DNA from: an uncultured Collinsella sp.
Lineage (GTDB): Bacteria; Actinomycetota; Coriobacteriia; Coriobacteriales; Coriobacteriaceae
Length of the DNA: 32,873 bases
Direction: 5' to 3'
Assembly (NCBI GenBank): GCA_959023295.1
Contig: CAUFBM010000021.1
Span: forward strand, 1-32,873
The position numbers and the translations under genes are program-made. Shown piece after piece: positions 25,512 to 32,873 of the stretch (positions are counted from its first letter, which is position 1; every line of letters starts with the position of its first letter). The notes beneath the pieces are model-generated. The model made no database searches and was not told where the DNA came from. It saw only the letters and a program-made list of their open reading frames with translations.

Positions 25512-28500
25512 ATTCGGAGCGTAGGGCTTCTACAGGGTCTTTTTTGGATGCGCTTCGGGCCGGCAGCAAACCGGCAACGACCGTCAACAGCACCGAAATC
25601 GCGATGAGCACCAGCCCATCCTGCACGGGCAGGCTCATCAGATTGGGTACTTGTTTGGCAGCAAGCGCCCAGGCATTAACCGGAAAGCTTACGGCCACCA
25701 CGACGACAATGGCAAAGACGCCGGCGATGAGGCCCTCGATAAAGGTCTCGGCATTGAATACGTTGGCCACGTTGCGCTTCGACGCGCCGATCGCACGCAG
25801 GATGCCAATCTCCTTTTTGCGCTCCAGAACGCTGATGTAGGTGATGATGCCGATCATGATGGAGCTCACCACCAGGCTGATACTCACGAATGCGATGAGC
25901 ACCAAGCTGATGGTGTTCACGATGTCGGTCACCGAACCCATGATGATGCCCATGTAGTCGGTGTATGAGATTGCCTGTTCATCGTGGCCAGAGGCTTTAA
26001 CCTGCTTGTTGTACGCGTCGATGTGATCGAGCACGCGCTCCTTGGCCTCAAAGTCGCGCGGGAAAATCTTGACCGAGATGGGGTCTGCCTCGTCCGCATA
26101 GCCCAACGTGGTCAGATTGTTGTCGTAGGTGAGCTTCGACGCCTTCGCATAGCTCATCATGAGCGAACTCAGGTCCTCGGCGTCCATGTTGAAGTGGATG
26201 GCATGAGCAAAGGCACTCGCATCCACGCGCATGGCGCTCGCCAGGTTAGCAAAACTCGAAGACATCTGCATCGCCATCTGGTCCATGAGCCCTGCCGCGC
26301 CCGCCTTGAGCTGGGACGATACCGTCGACGCTATCTGCTCGCTGATTGCCTTCATCACCTGATCCATAGCCTGTTGCAGATACGGAGCCAGCTGCTTTTG
26401 CACATAGTCGGTCATCGCCCGCTGCAGGCGCTCGGCCAGGGCATCGCCGCCGAGCACTTTGAGCTGGGCCAGGATTTGCTGGGCTGCCGTATCACTCTCA
26501 AGATACGTCGAGAACGCGGCGGCAAGCTTTGACGCGTCCTTAAGATCTTCGGGCGACAGTGCCTTAAACTGATCAGACTGCAAAAAGCCCTCAAACAGCT
26601 GGTTGGCTAGTGTTCCCACCTGCTGCATTTGCTCGGGCGTGAGTTCCAGACCGTCAAAGACGCCCGAGAAATCTGGGGTTGGCGCTTTGGCCATGATGTC
26701 GCCAAAGTCGATGTCCCTACCAACGCCCGAAAGGTCAATATCCAGCCCGGACAAATCAAGACCCGACAGGTCCATACCGCCGGCAACACCCGAGAGCGCA
26801 GACGCATCGAACGAGAACGCGCTCTTGAGCGCCGCCTCGTCCACACTGAACATGCTGCCCAGATCCACGCCTTGCTTGGCCTCGCCCTGCAGTTCATCGA
26901 AAGACTTGCCCGTAAAGACATCCGTCTCGGGATGCGCAAGCTGCTCTTGCACAATCTGCGAATCGGCGGCGCGCTCCATAAGCCGGCGAGTCAGCGCATG
27001 TGTATAGGCAATGCCCGGAGACAATGCACTCGCATTGGCCGTCTCGTTAGGTCGCACCACGCCCACAATGCGCACGTCGATACCGTCGGCAACCTTGGCG
27101 GCCATAAAGTCGGCGTCGCCAGACATGTCAGCCCACATGCCGGTCTCTTCGTTTTTGCGATAGGCATCGGCCGGCGACAGCACCTTAAACGTCGTGGACA
27201 GCGCATCGTCGTAGGTAAAGTCGGTACCGGTCTCGGGTGCTTTGACCCCACCGTCGGCCGTCATAGCACTGTTAACCAGGTCGTTGAGCTCATCGATATC
27301 CAGCGCGCCGATGCTATAGAGCGTGTAGTCGCCCACCGTACCGCGGCTCGAAAGCACCATCACGGCTTCGTTGGCAGACGTGGGCCAATGACCGACGACG
27401 ACATCGTACTGGCTGTCGAGCAGGCTCTGGTCGTCAATCATCTCGTTAAAGACCGAGGTTCCCATGGATTCCATGCTCACCGTTGCCGCCGAACTTGCGC
27501 CTCCGCTCATGGCCTCGGTCATAGCGTTGGGAACAAGCCGGACGGGCTTCTCGTCGCCCTTGCCGGCACGATAGACAACCGGCGATACACCGTAGCCGTA
27601 CTGAATGGCGTTGACCTCTTTATCGATGCCGTCGCCACCGGCATCGAGCCATGCCTTAAAACTCGTCATGTCATTGGACTTAACGCTCGCAAACATATCC
27701 TTTACGGCCGTGACCACGGGAATCTTATCGGTTCCCTTAGCTTTGCCGCCGGCGCTGTCGTCGGACGAATCCACGTTTCCAGGCGAGCCATCATCCGCAG
27801 CCCCCTGCCCGCCCATCATGGATGACAGGTCGTAGTCCTGCTTGGAGATCGTAAGCGGGTAACTCGAGAGCGTATCCTCCTCGACCTTTTTGATGTAGTT
27901 GTTCACGCCATTGGACAGCGCTAGGATCGCCGCGATACCGATAATGCCAATCGACCCCGCAAAGGCCGTCATGGCCGTACGGCCTTTTTTGGTCATAAGG
28001 TTTCGGGCAGAAAGCCCCAGCGCCGTCACAAAGCTCATCGAGGTTTTGCGCGTAGGCTTGGCCTCGCGGCGCGTGGCATCAGCGACATCGAAAGGATCGG
28101 AATCGTCGGTGATCTTGCCATCCGCCAGATTGACGATGCGCGTGGCGTATTGGTATGCCAACTCGGGATTGTGCGTGACCATGATGACCAGGCGGTCGCG
28201 TGCAACATCCTTGAGCAAGTCCATGACCTGCACGGACGTTGTAGAATCCAAGGCGCCGGTCGGCTCGTCTGCCAGCACGATCTCGGGGTCGTTGATCAGG
28301 GCACGGGCAATCGCCACGCGCTGCATCTGTCCACCCGAAAGCTGGCTCGGGCGCTTGTTAACATGCTCGCCCAGGCCGACTTTCTCCAACGCCTCGCGCG
28401 CACGCTGGCGGCGTTCGGCATGTCCCACGCCCGTAAGCGTGAGCGCCAGCTCCACGTTTTCCAAAATGGTCTGATGCGGAATGAGGTTATAGCTCTGGAA

Positions 28501-28764
28501 CACAAAGCCGATGCGGTTGTTGCGGTAGGCATCCCAATCGCGATCGTGAAAGTCCTTGGTCGATATGCCGTCGATCAGCAAGTCACCGGAATCGAAATGA
28601 TCGAGCCCACCGATAACGTTGAGCATCGTGGTTTTACCCGACCCCGAAGGTCCCAGAATGGCCACGAACTCGTTATCGCGAAAAGACAGGCTTACGCTAT
28701 CGAGCGCCACCTGCGTAAACGACTGCGTAACGTACCTTTTGCAAATACCTTTGAGCTCCAACAT
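25510..28764 (-). CDS. MacB-like ABC ATPase/FtsX permease fusion
   Basis: A 1084-residue protein. Residues 1-225 are a LolD/MacB-type ATPase: Walker A GPSGSGKTT (38-46), LSGGQ (142-146), Walker B VLADEPTGALD with Asp167/Glu168, and H-loop MVTHN. TM1 follows at about 264-285, then an extracytoplasmic region of roughly 650 residues, then three helices in an FtsX domain (about 953-976, 1008-1027 and 1052-1071), ending in the family tail PARSASKKDPVEALRSE. MacB is about 650 residues, so the periplasmic part is greatly enlarged. It has a short DLSG-repeat at 661-687 and Ala/Gln-rich helices. Start is the ATG at 28764 (GAGAGG nine bases upstream); the TTG three codons earlier abuts the site. No membrane-fusion partner or outer-membrane factor is nearby. 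Substrate unknown. Confidence 0.92.
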   Translation of the reverse strand: MLELKGICKRYVTQSFTQVALDSVSLSFRDNEFVAILGPSGSGKTTMLNVIGGLDHFDSGDLLIDGISTKDFHDRDWDAYRNNRIGFVFQSYNLIPHQTILENVELALTLTGVGHAERRQRAREALEKVGLGEHVNKRPSQLSGGQMQRVAIARALINDPEIVLADEPTGALDSTTSVQVMDLLKDVARDRLVIMVTHNPELAYQYATRIVNLADGKITDDSDPFDVADATRREAKPTRKTSMSFVTALGLSARNLMTKKGRTAMTAFAGSIGIIGIAAILALSNGVNNYIKKVEEDTLSSYPLTISKQDYDLSSMMGGQGAADDGSPGNVDSSDDSAGGKAKGTDKIPVVTAVKDMFASVKSNDMTSFKAWLDAGGDGIDKEVNAIQYGYGVSPVVYRAGKGDEKPVRLVPNAMTEAMSGGASSAATVSMESMGTSVFNEMIDDQSLLDSQYDVVVGHWPTSANEAVMVLSSRGTVGDYTLYSIGALDIDELNDLVNSAMTADGGVKAPETGTDFTYDDALSTTFKVLSPADAYRKNEETGMWADMSGDADFMAAKVADGIDVRIVGVVRPNETANASALSPGIAYTHALTRRLMERAADSQIVQEQLAHPETDVFTGKSFDELQGEAKQGVDLGSMFSVDEAALKSAFSFDASALSGVAGGMDLSGLDLSGLDIDLSGVGRDIDFGDIMAKAPTPDFSGVFDGLELTPEQMQQVGTLANQLFEGFLQSDQFKALSPEDLKDASKLAAAFSTYLESDTAAQQILAQLKVLGGDALAERLQRAMTDYVQKQLAPYLQQAMDQVMKAISEQIASTVSSQLKAGAAGLMDQMAMQMSSSFANLASAMRVDASAFAHAIHFNMDAEDLSSLMMSYAKASKLTYDNNLTTLGYADEADPISVKIFPRDFEAKERVLDHIDAYNKQVKASGHDEQAISYTDYMGIIMGSVTDIVNTISLVLIAFVSISLVVSSIMIGIITYISVLERKKEIGILRAIGASKRNVANVFNAETFIEGLIAGVFAIVVVVAVSFPVNAWALAAKQVPNLMSLPVQDGLVLIAISVLLTVVAGLLPARSASKKDPVEALRSE

Positions 28765-28916
28765 GGACGGCAACCTCTCCCACGCGGGCGCACTTGCCCG
28801 CTCTCCCCCGCCGTTCGTATTCGACGCGTTTGTCCTACTCTATCCCCATTTTTGCCAGAGCCAGAGAGGAATGTAACGAAGCGCGCCAAAAAACGAACGG
28901 GACGGCGCCCAAAAGA

Positions 28917-28938
28917 AGAGGTCCCGAGCGGGACCTCT
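28917..28938 (-). terminator. Terminator of the redox operon
   Basis: A perfect 9-bp stem AGAGGTCCC/GGGACCTCT with loop GCTC (minus strand), followed on that strand by TCTTTTGG. It lies 83 bases after the TlpA-like gene. The remaining bases between 28765 and 29020 hold nothing else I can identify. Confidence 0.7.
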
Positions 28939-29020
28939 ATGTGGTGGAGCTTATCTTGAAAGGTAGCGGACTACTTCGCACAGCTACACACGATTCTCGC
29001 TACGCTTTACGCGTTTTCTA

Positions 29021-29989
29021 CTACTCGCTATTTGCAATCGCCTGGTCGATAAGTTTGTTGAGTGCTGCGCGCTGCTCGGCGGAGCTGATGGCTCCCACGA
29101 TGGGCTCCCCTACGATGTTGCCATTCTGATCGATGACATACGTCGTCGGGAACGAGAACAGATTTGACGTAAACTTGCCAGCTTCGCTATCCGACTTGAA
29201 CCAGATGTTCTTATATGTCACGCCCTTCTTGCTCAGCACGTCCTTGGCATCTGCAATCTCGCCCTTGTTGCCATCGAGCGTAAAGGAATTGACGCCCACG
29301 ACCTGGCCGCCCTTCTTGGCAAGCTCCTTATTCAGGTCCTCAAGGTCGCCCAGCTCGCCCACGCACGGCTTGCAAGTGGTGAACCAGAAGTTCATGACGG
29401 TGACCTTGTTCTTGGAGAACAGCTCGTCGCTGCTCACGTCGTTGCCATCCAGGTCCTTGCCTGTAAAGCTGGGGAACTTCGTCGCCTCGCTCGAAGCATT
29501 GGCACCAGCCGTCATGCCAGCGGTCGAAGCGTCGACGCTCTCGCCTGCGCTCGGCGTGCTTCCACAGCCGGGGAACTCCTTCTCCAAGCTCTCGAGCTTG
29601 TCCTCGATCTCCTTGATCTGCTGTGCACCGGCCTTGAGCGTCTTAAGCTCATCCGCCGTGAACTCATCCTTGGCGCCGTCGATGGTCTTGAGCAGGAAAT
29701 CGCCGTAATTGCTGCCGTCCTCAATCATTGCCGAGTCTTTATTTGCCGCATTGAATACCTTTTCCCACAGCGCGTTACCACTCGAAAAGATATCGTTCTC
29801 CTTTTGCATGAGTTTTGCATACAACTCGGCGGCCTCGTCGGCATTGGTCGGCTTCTGCGCAGTGAGTTCTGCGATCTTAGGATCGGGGCCCGCAGATTCG
29901 CTCGCATTGCCACCAGGCGCCGAACACGCCACAAGACACAAGGCCAATACCGGCACCATAAACAGGGCCGCAATCTTAGAAAGCTTCAT
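29021..29989 (-). CDS. TlpA-like thioredoxin-fold lipoprotein
   Basis: A 322-residue secreted redox protein. Signal peptide with lipobox LVAC (lipidated Cys22), a helical acidic N-terminal domain (about 40-150) that I do not recognise, and a C-terminal AhpC-TSA/TlpA domain. The latter has the active site CKPC at Cys206 and Cys209 in NFWFTTCKPC and the cis-Pro segment FSFPTTYVID. It should reduce or exchange disulfides outside the cytoplasmic membrane. Start at 29989 (GGAGG seven bases upstream); the ATG two codons earlier is too close to the site. It follows the polyferredoxin gene by 29 bases and ends the operon. Confidence 0.93.
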   Translation of the reverse strand: MKLSKIAALFMVPVLALCLVACSAPGGNASESAGPDPKIAELTAQKPTNADEAAELYAKLMQKENDIFSSGNALWEKVFNAANKDSAMIEDGSNYGDFLLKTIDGAKDEFTADELKTLKAGAQQIKEIEDKLESLEKEFPGCGSTPSAGESVDASTAGMTAGANASSEATKFPSFTGKDLDGNDVSSDELFSKNKVTVMNFWFTTCKPCVGELGDLEDLNKELAKKGGQVVGVNSFTLDGNKGEIADAKDVLSKKGVTYKNIWFKSDSEAGKFTSNLFSFPTTYVIDQNGNIVGEPIVGAISSAEQRAALNKLIDQAIANSE

Positions 29990-30018
29990 AGTCATTCCTC
30001 CGTTTTGTCGAAGCTTGT

Positions 30019-30921
30019 TTACTTTTTATCGGCGGTCAAGGGAAGCTTTTCCGCCGACACATCCAGGCCATAGCGATAGCTGATGGCATCGACGGGGCAG
30101 GCCCCGATGCACTTTCCGCACCGGATACATTCGGCATGATTGGGCGCGCGGACCACATCAACGTCCATCTGACAAACCCTTGAACACTTGCCGCACGAGA
30201 CGCATTTGCATGCATCGACCCGAATCCCCAGCAGGGACACCTTATTCATGAGCGCATAGAATGCGCCGAGCGGGCAAATCCATTTGCAGAAGGGGCGATA
30301 GAGCAAAACGCTCAGCACTACCACGGCAATGAGAACGACAAGTTTCCAAGTAAAGAGCTGTCCCAACGCAGATCGAATGCCGGCATTGGCAATGGCCAGC
30401 GGAATGGCGCCCTCGAGCACACCCTGCGGACAGATGTACTTACAAAAGAACGGGTCGCCCATGCCCACGTCGTTAACCACCAAGACGGGTAGCAGCACCA
30501 CGGCAAACAGCAACACGACGTACTTGATGTACGTGAGCGGCTTGAGCTTTTTTGTCGAAAGCTTTTTGCCGGGAATCTTATGAAGCAGCTCCTGCAGCCA
30601 GCCAAACGGGCACAGAAAGCCGCATACAAAGCGTCCCAGCAGCACGCCGAGCAAAATGAGCGTACCGGTAACATAGTAAGAAAAGTTGAACTTGGATGAA
30701 CCTACCACCGACTGGAACGACCCGATGGGGCACGCACCCGATGCCGCGGGGCACGAATAGCAATTAAGTCCAGGTACGCAGACTGTTTTTCCCGCGCCCT
30801 GATAGATGCCGCCTTTGGCAAAGTTTGGCAGGTGAATGTTGGTGACGAGCGTCGCCGCCGCCTGAATGAATCCGCGAAATCGAGCCAAAACATGCGACGC
30901 AGTGTTTTCTCTTTTATCCAA
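30019..30921 (-). CDS. Membrane polyferredoxin (NapH-like 4Fe-4S protein)
   Basis: About 300 residues with several membrane helices and many cysteines. Features in order: CVPGLNCYSCPAASGACP near the N-terminus, CGFLCPFGWLQELLHKIP and CKYICPQGVLEG and CKWICPLGAF (the CxxxCP loops of the NapH/YccM family), then two ferredoxin clusters CVSCGKCSRVC and CIRCGKCIGACP. It probably carries electrons across or along the membrane to a periplasmic acceptor. No ATG suits the N-terminus. The TTG at 30921 overlaps the stop of the upstream mini-gene by eight bases and has GGAG ten bases upstream, so I infer a translationally coupled TTG start. The nearest upstream in-frame ATG (31008) lies inside the mini-gene. 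Confidence 0.87.
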   Translation of the reverse strand: MDKRENTASHVLARFRGFIQAAATLVTNIHLPNFAKGGIYQGAGKTVCVPGLNCYSCPAASGACPIGSFQSVVGSSKFNFSYYVTGTLILLGVLLGRFVCGFLCPFGWLQELLHKIPGKKLSTKKLKPLTYIKYVVLLFAVVLLPVLVVNDVGMGDPFFCKYICPQGVLEGAIPLAIANAGIRSALGQLFTWKLVVLIAVVVLSVLLYRPFCKWICPLGAFYALMNKVSLLGIRVDACKCVSCGKCSRVCQMDVDVVRAPNHAECIRCGKCIGACPVDAISYRYGLDVSAEKLPLTADKK

Positions 30922-31060
30922 TTCCGATACACTCCAAGCACAGCCTAATCGCTTTGGCCAGCACGGCATCTGCCTCGCCACGCATAACGCCAAAGCACAC
31001 CATGGCAATTCCGACGATCAACAAAGCGACCTGTACCACGGGTTTTACCGCTTTGAACAA
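30914..31060 (-). CDS. CD1871A family CXXC mini-protein
   Basis: A 48-residue protein below usual size cut-offs. One transmembrane helix (about 8-26, VQVALLIVGIAMVCFGVM), then RGEADAVLAKAIRLCLECIG ending at the stop after IG. The C-terminal CLEC (CxxC) and the RGE...KAI..CLECIGIG pattern match the small CXXC family named after C. difficile CD1871A. Start inferred as TTG at 31060 with AAAGGAG eight bases upstream; the GTG nine bases earlier touches the site. Its stop overlaps the polyferredoxin start by eight bases. The CxxC is a plausible electron or thiol relay between the polyferredoxin and the TlpA-like lipoprotein (inference). Confidence 0.85.
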   Translation of the reverse strand: MFKAVKPVVQVALLIVGIAMVCFGVMRGEADAVLAKAIRLCLECIGIG

Positions 31061-31092
31061 CCTGACCACTCCTTTCGTTACGCGACCATTGG

Positions 31093-31120
31093 ACCATATC
31101 GGCTATAAAATCCGTGTTAA
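31093..31120 (-). promoter_or_regulatory. Candidate promoter of redox operon
   Basis: On the minus strand TTAACA (31115-31120), a 16-base spacer, TATGGT (31093-31098), starting transcription about 25 bases before the mini-gene. It overlaps the likely promoter of the divergent response regulator, so one bound regulator could control both. Confidence 0.45.
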
Positions 31121-31150
31121 GCGCGATTTGAAATGTGCAAGGAGACTGTT

Positions 31151-31825
31151 ATGCGTATTTTGATCGTCGAGGACGAGCGGGCGCTGTGCGACGCAATCGC
31201 GCGCAGCTTGCGGAACTTGGCGTACAGTGTCGACTGCTGTCACGACGGACAGGAGGCGCTCGACCTACTGGACGTTGAGGCCTTCGACCTCGTGATACTC
31301 GACCTCAACCTTCCCCGTATCGACGGCATGACCGTACTCAGGGAACTTAGGAAAACCGACTGCGAGACCAAGGTGCTGATTCTGTCCGCGCGTGGCGAAG
31401 TATCCGATAAAGTCGCCGGACTCGATGCCGGCGCCAACGATTACCTCACCAAGCCGTTTCATCTGGACGAGCTTGCGGCAAGGATCCGCAGCCTTACCCT
31501 CAGACGCTTTACACAAAGCGACGTAGTTTTAACCTGCAGAAAGCTCCGCTTTGACACCAAGGCGCGCATCGCTTCCGTGGACAGCGAGACTTTATCTCTT
31601 ACGCGCAAGGAAACGGGAATCTTGGAATACCTGATGCTTAATCAGGGGCGTCCGGTAAGCCAAGAGGAGCTTATCGAGCACGTTTGGGATAGCAGCGTGA
31701 ACAGCTTTAGCAACGCGACCCGCGTTCATATCTCGTCACTCCGCAAAAAGCTACGCATCGCTTTGGGATACGACCCGATTCGCAATCGGATTGGAGAGGG
31801 CTACGTTATGGAGGATAGCGAATGA
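31151..31825 (+). CDS. OmpR/PhoB family response regulator
   Basis: A 224-residue regulator: receiver domain (residues 1-115, VEDE acidic patch, phospho-acceptor Asp51 in LDLNLP, Lys near 100 in TKPFHLDEL) and a C-terminal winged helix (about 125-222, LTRKETGILEYL, SRKE-type recognition, YVMED end). Start at 31151 set by AAGGAG six bases upstream. Its stop overlaps the sensor kinase start (ATGA). Divergent from the CXXC/polyferredoxin/TlpA operon across 90 bases, which is its most probable target. Confidence 0.95.
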   Translation: MRILIVEDERALCDAIARSLRNLAYSVDCCHDGQEALDLLDVEAFDLVILDLNLPRIDGMTVLRELRKTDCETKVLILSARGEVSDKVAGLDAGANDYLTKPFHLDELAARIRSLTLRRFTQSDVVLTCRKLRFDTKARIASVDSETLSLTRKETGILEYLMLNQGRPVSQEELIEHVWDSSVNSFSNATRVHISSLRKKLRIALGYDPIRNRIGEGYVMEDSE

Positions 31826-32873
31826 AAAGGCTTTCGTTGCAATGGCGCATAACGATTATGACGGCACTGCTCACGTGCGCTGCGTGCGTGCTGACGAACT
31901 GCCTGGTCGGCTATACGGGCATGCGCTACATGGATGCTATCGGCAGCGACGTCTCGGCCCTTAGCGCAGCCGGCGAAGATTCGCCCCAGGCGTTCGACCC
32001 AACGAAAGCGACCCTCGATGACGAGGTCACGATCGTCGTAAACGACGCACAAGAGTCTTTTGGCACGACAGCCTGGTGCATCACGGCTGGAGTCACACTC
32101 CTTGGCGGCGTGCTGGCATACTTTGTGAGCGGCCGTGCGCTCAAACCGCTACGAGCTTTTGCCGCCCAGGTTGAGCGTGTGCAGCCTGACAACCTAAGCG
32201 AAATCAGACTCAGTGAAGATGTGCCCACCGAGCTACAACGATGTAGCGCCTCTTTCAACGACATGATCGCCCGTCTTGGCGAAGGGTTCTCTGCACAGCG
32301 TCAGTTTACCGGCAACGCCGCACACGAGCTGCGCACCCCGCTCGCCCTTATGCAAGCACAGATTGAACTATTCATCTCCGAGCACTCCGGTTTGCAACCC
32401 GAAACAGCCGAGCTGCTCGGCCTGCTACAAGAACAAACCGAGCGCATGTCTCGAATGACCAAGGTATTACTCGAGATGAGTGAGCTCCGCAGCGTTCCTT
32501 GCGAGGACGATGTTGAACTCGGTCCCTTGTCCGAAGAGGTCCTCACCGACCTTGCGCCACTTGCCGAGAATAAGGGCATAGCCCTCAATTGTGCTGGAGA
32601 CGCTTTGACAATCGGAAGTGATACGCTCCTCTATCGGCTGGTGTTCAATCTGGTCGAAAACGCCATCCGTTACAGCCGCCCCGGCTCGACTGTCAACGTC
32701 TCCATCAGCGACAGCGACAGCCACGTGCTCCTGCGAGTCAAAGATGAGGGCCCGGGAATACCCAAACAGTACCGAGAGAGCATCTTCCAGCCGTTCTTTC
32801 GTCTAGATAAATCCCGCAGCAGGGCATACGGCGGCGCAGGACTCGGGCTAGCGCTTGTTTGGGAGATTGCAGC
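31822..32873 (+). CDS. Sensor histidine kinase (cut by window end)
   Basis: The first 350 codons of a two-helix membrane kinase, open at the window end. TM1 about 10-32, a short extracytoplasmic loop of about 50 residues, TM2 about 88-108, HAMP, then HisKA with His168 in NAAHELRTPLAL, N-box FNLVENAIRYS, and G-boxes DEGPGIP and GGAGLGLAL. It lacks only the last part of the HATPase domain. Start codon overlaps the regulator's stop by four bases, so they form one operon. The small extracytoplasmic loop suggests sensing at the membrane or through a partner. The loop contains no cysteine. Confidence 0.93.
   Translation, partial: MKRLSLQWRITIMTALLTCAACVLTNCLVGYTGMRYMDAIGSDVSALSAAGEDSPQAFDPTKATLDDEVTIVVNDAQESFGTTAWCITAGVTLLGGVLAYFVSGRALKPLRAFAAQVERVQPDNLSEIRLSEDVPTELQRCSASFNDMIARLGEGFSAQRQFTGNAAHELRTPLALMQAQIELFISEHSGLQPETAELLGLLQEQTERMSRMTKVLLEMSELRSVPCEDDVELGPLSEEVLTDLAPLAENKGIALNCAGDALTIGSDTLLYRLVFNLVENAIRYSRPGSTVNVSISDSDSHVLLRVKDEGPGIPKQYRESIFQPFFRLDKSRSRAYGGAGLGLALVWEIA

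Noticed and set aside
30702..30941. A 79-codon minus-strand frame overlapping the polyferredoxin start
   Set aside because: It is out of frame with both the CXXC gene and the cysteine-rich polyferredoxin and shows no family features.

Overview
The window looks like chromosomal DNA of a high-GC anaerobic gut actinomycete of the class Coriobacteriia, most likely Collinsella or a close relative. This is inferred from base composition, strong AAGGAG-type ribosome sites, the mix of anaerobe genes (RF3, a CD1871A-type CXXC mini-protein, a polyferredoxin, hybrid kinases with substrate-binding-protein sensors) and short intergenic palindromes of a style I associate with that group. No phage, integrase, transposase, rRNA, tRNA or CRISPR array is visible.

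Layout. 1-5740: a MATE exporter converging on a LysR regulator, which diverges from a DMT exporter; then uracil-DNA glycosylase, a bidirectional terminator, and a leftward operon of a queuosine-precursor-type transporter (VUT/YhhQ) plus an SDR oxidoreductase, with a readable promoter and a structured leader. 5861-8062: peptide chain release factor 3 (leftward) and a 550-base divergent gap holding eight alternating copies of a perfectly conserved 10-mer with a strict 80-base period. 8063-10043: a GntR (YtrA-type) / ABC ATPase / ABC-2 permease operon with overlapping genes and an operator on its own promoter. 10044-13944: a 184-base palindromic element, a second DMT transporter, a ClC-family protein lacking the usual gate glutamate, a LOG-family nucleosidase and a small K+ channel.

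14098-20549: two hybrid histidine kinases converge on one terminator. The first carries two substrate-binding-protein domains in its own periplasmic part and is followed by a PNPOx-like flavoprotein. The second has its own extracytoplasmic region and is translationally coupled to a separate substrate-binding lipoprotein. Neither has a partner response regulator with an output domain nearby. 20692-25237: a C-terminal remnant of a PatB/MalY aminotransferase, TrmO, an unusual HTH/zinc-ribbon/TipAS regulator, glutaredoxin, a Dus enzyme and an unrecognised membrane protein. 25281-25463 holds the second copy of the palindromic element, in opposite orientation, followed by a 1084-residue MacB-like ABC ATPase/permease fusion.

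28917-32873: a leftward operon of a 48-residue CXXC membrane mini-protein (too short for usual ORF cut-offs), a membrane polyferredoxin and a TlpA-like thioredoxin lipoprotein, divergent from an OmpR-type response regulator and its sensor kinase (cut by the window end). I read this as a probable extracytoplasmic thiol/redox module with its own two-component system; the pathway is inferred.

The strongest candidates for undescribed structure are the 80-base-period inverted-repeat array (7651-7952), the pair of 184-base palindromes whose outer ends differ between copies yet stay self-complementary, the redox module, and the paired SBP-sensing hybrid kinases.
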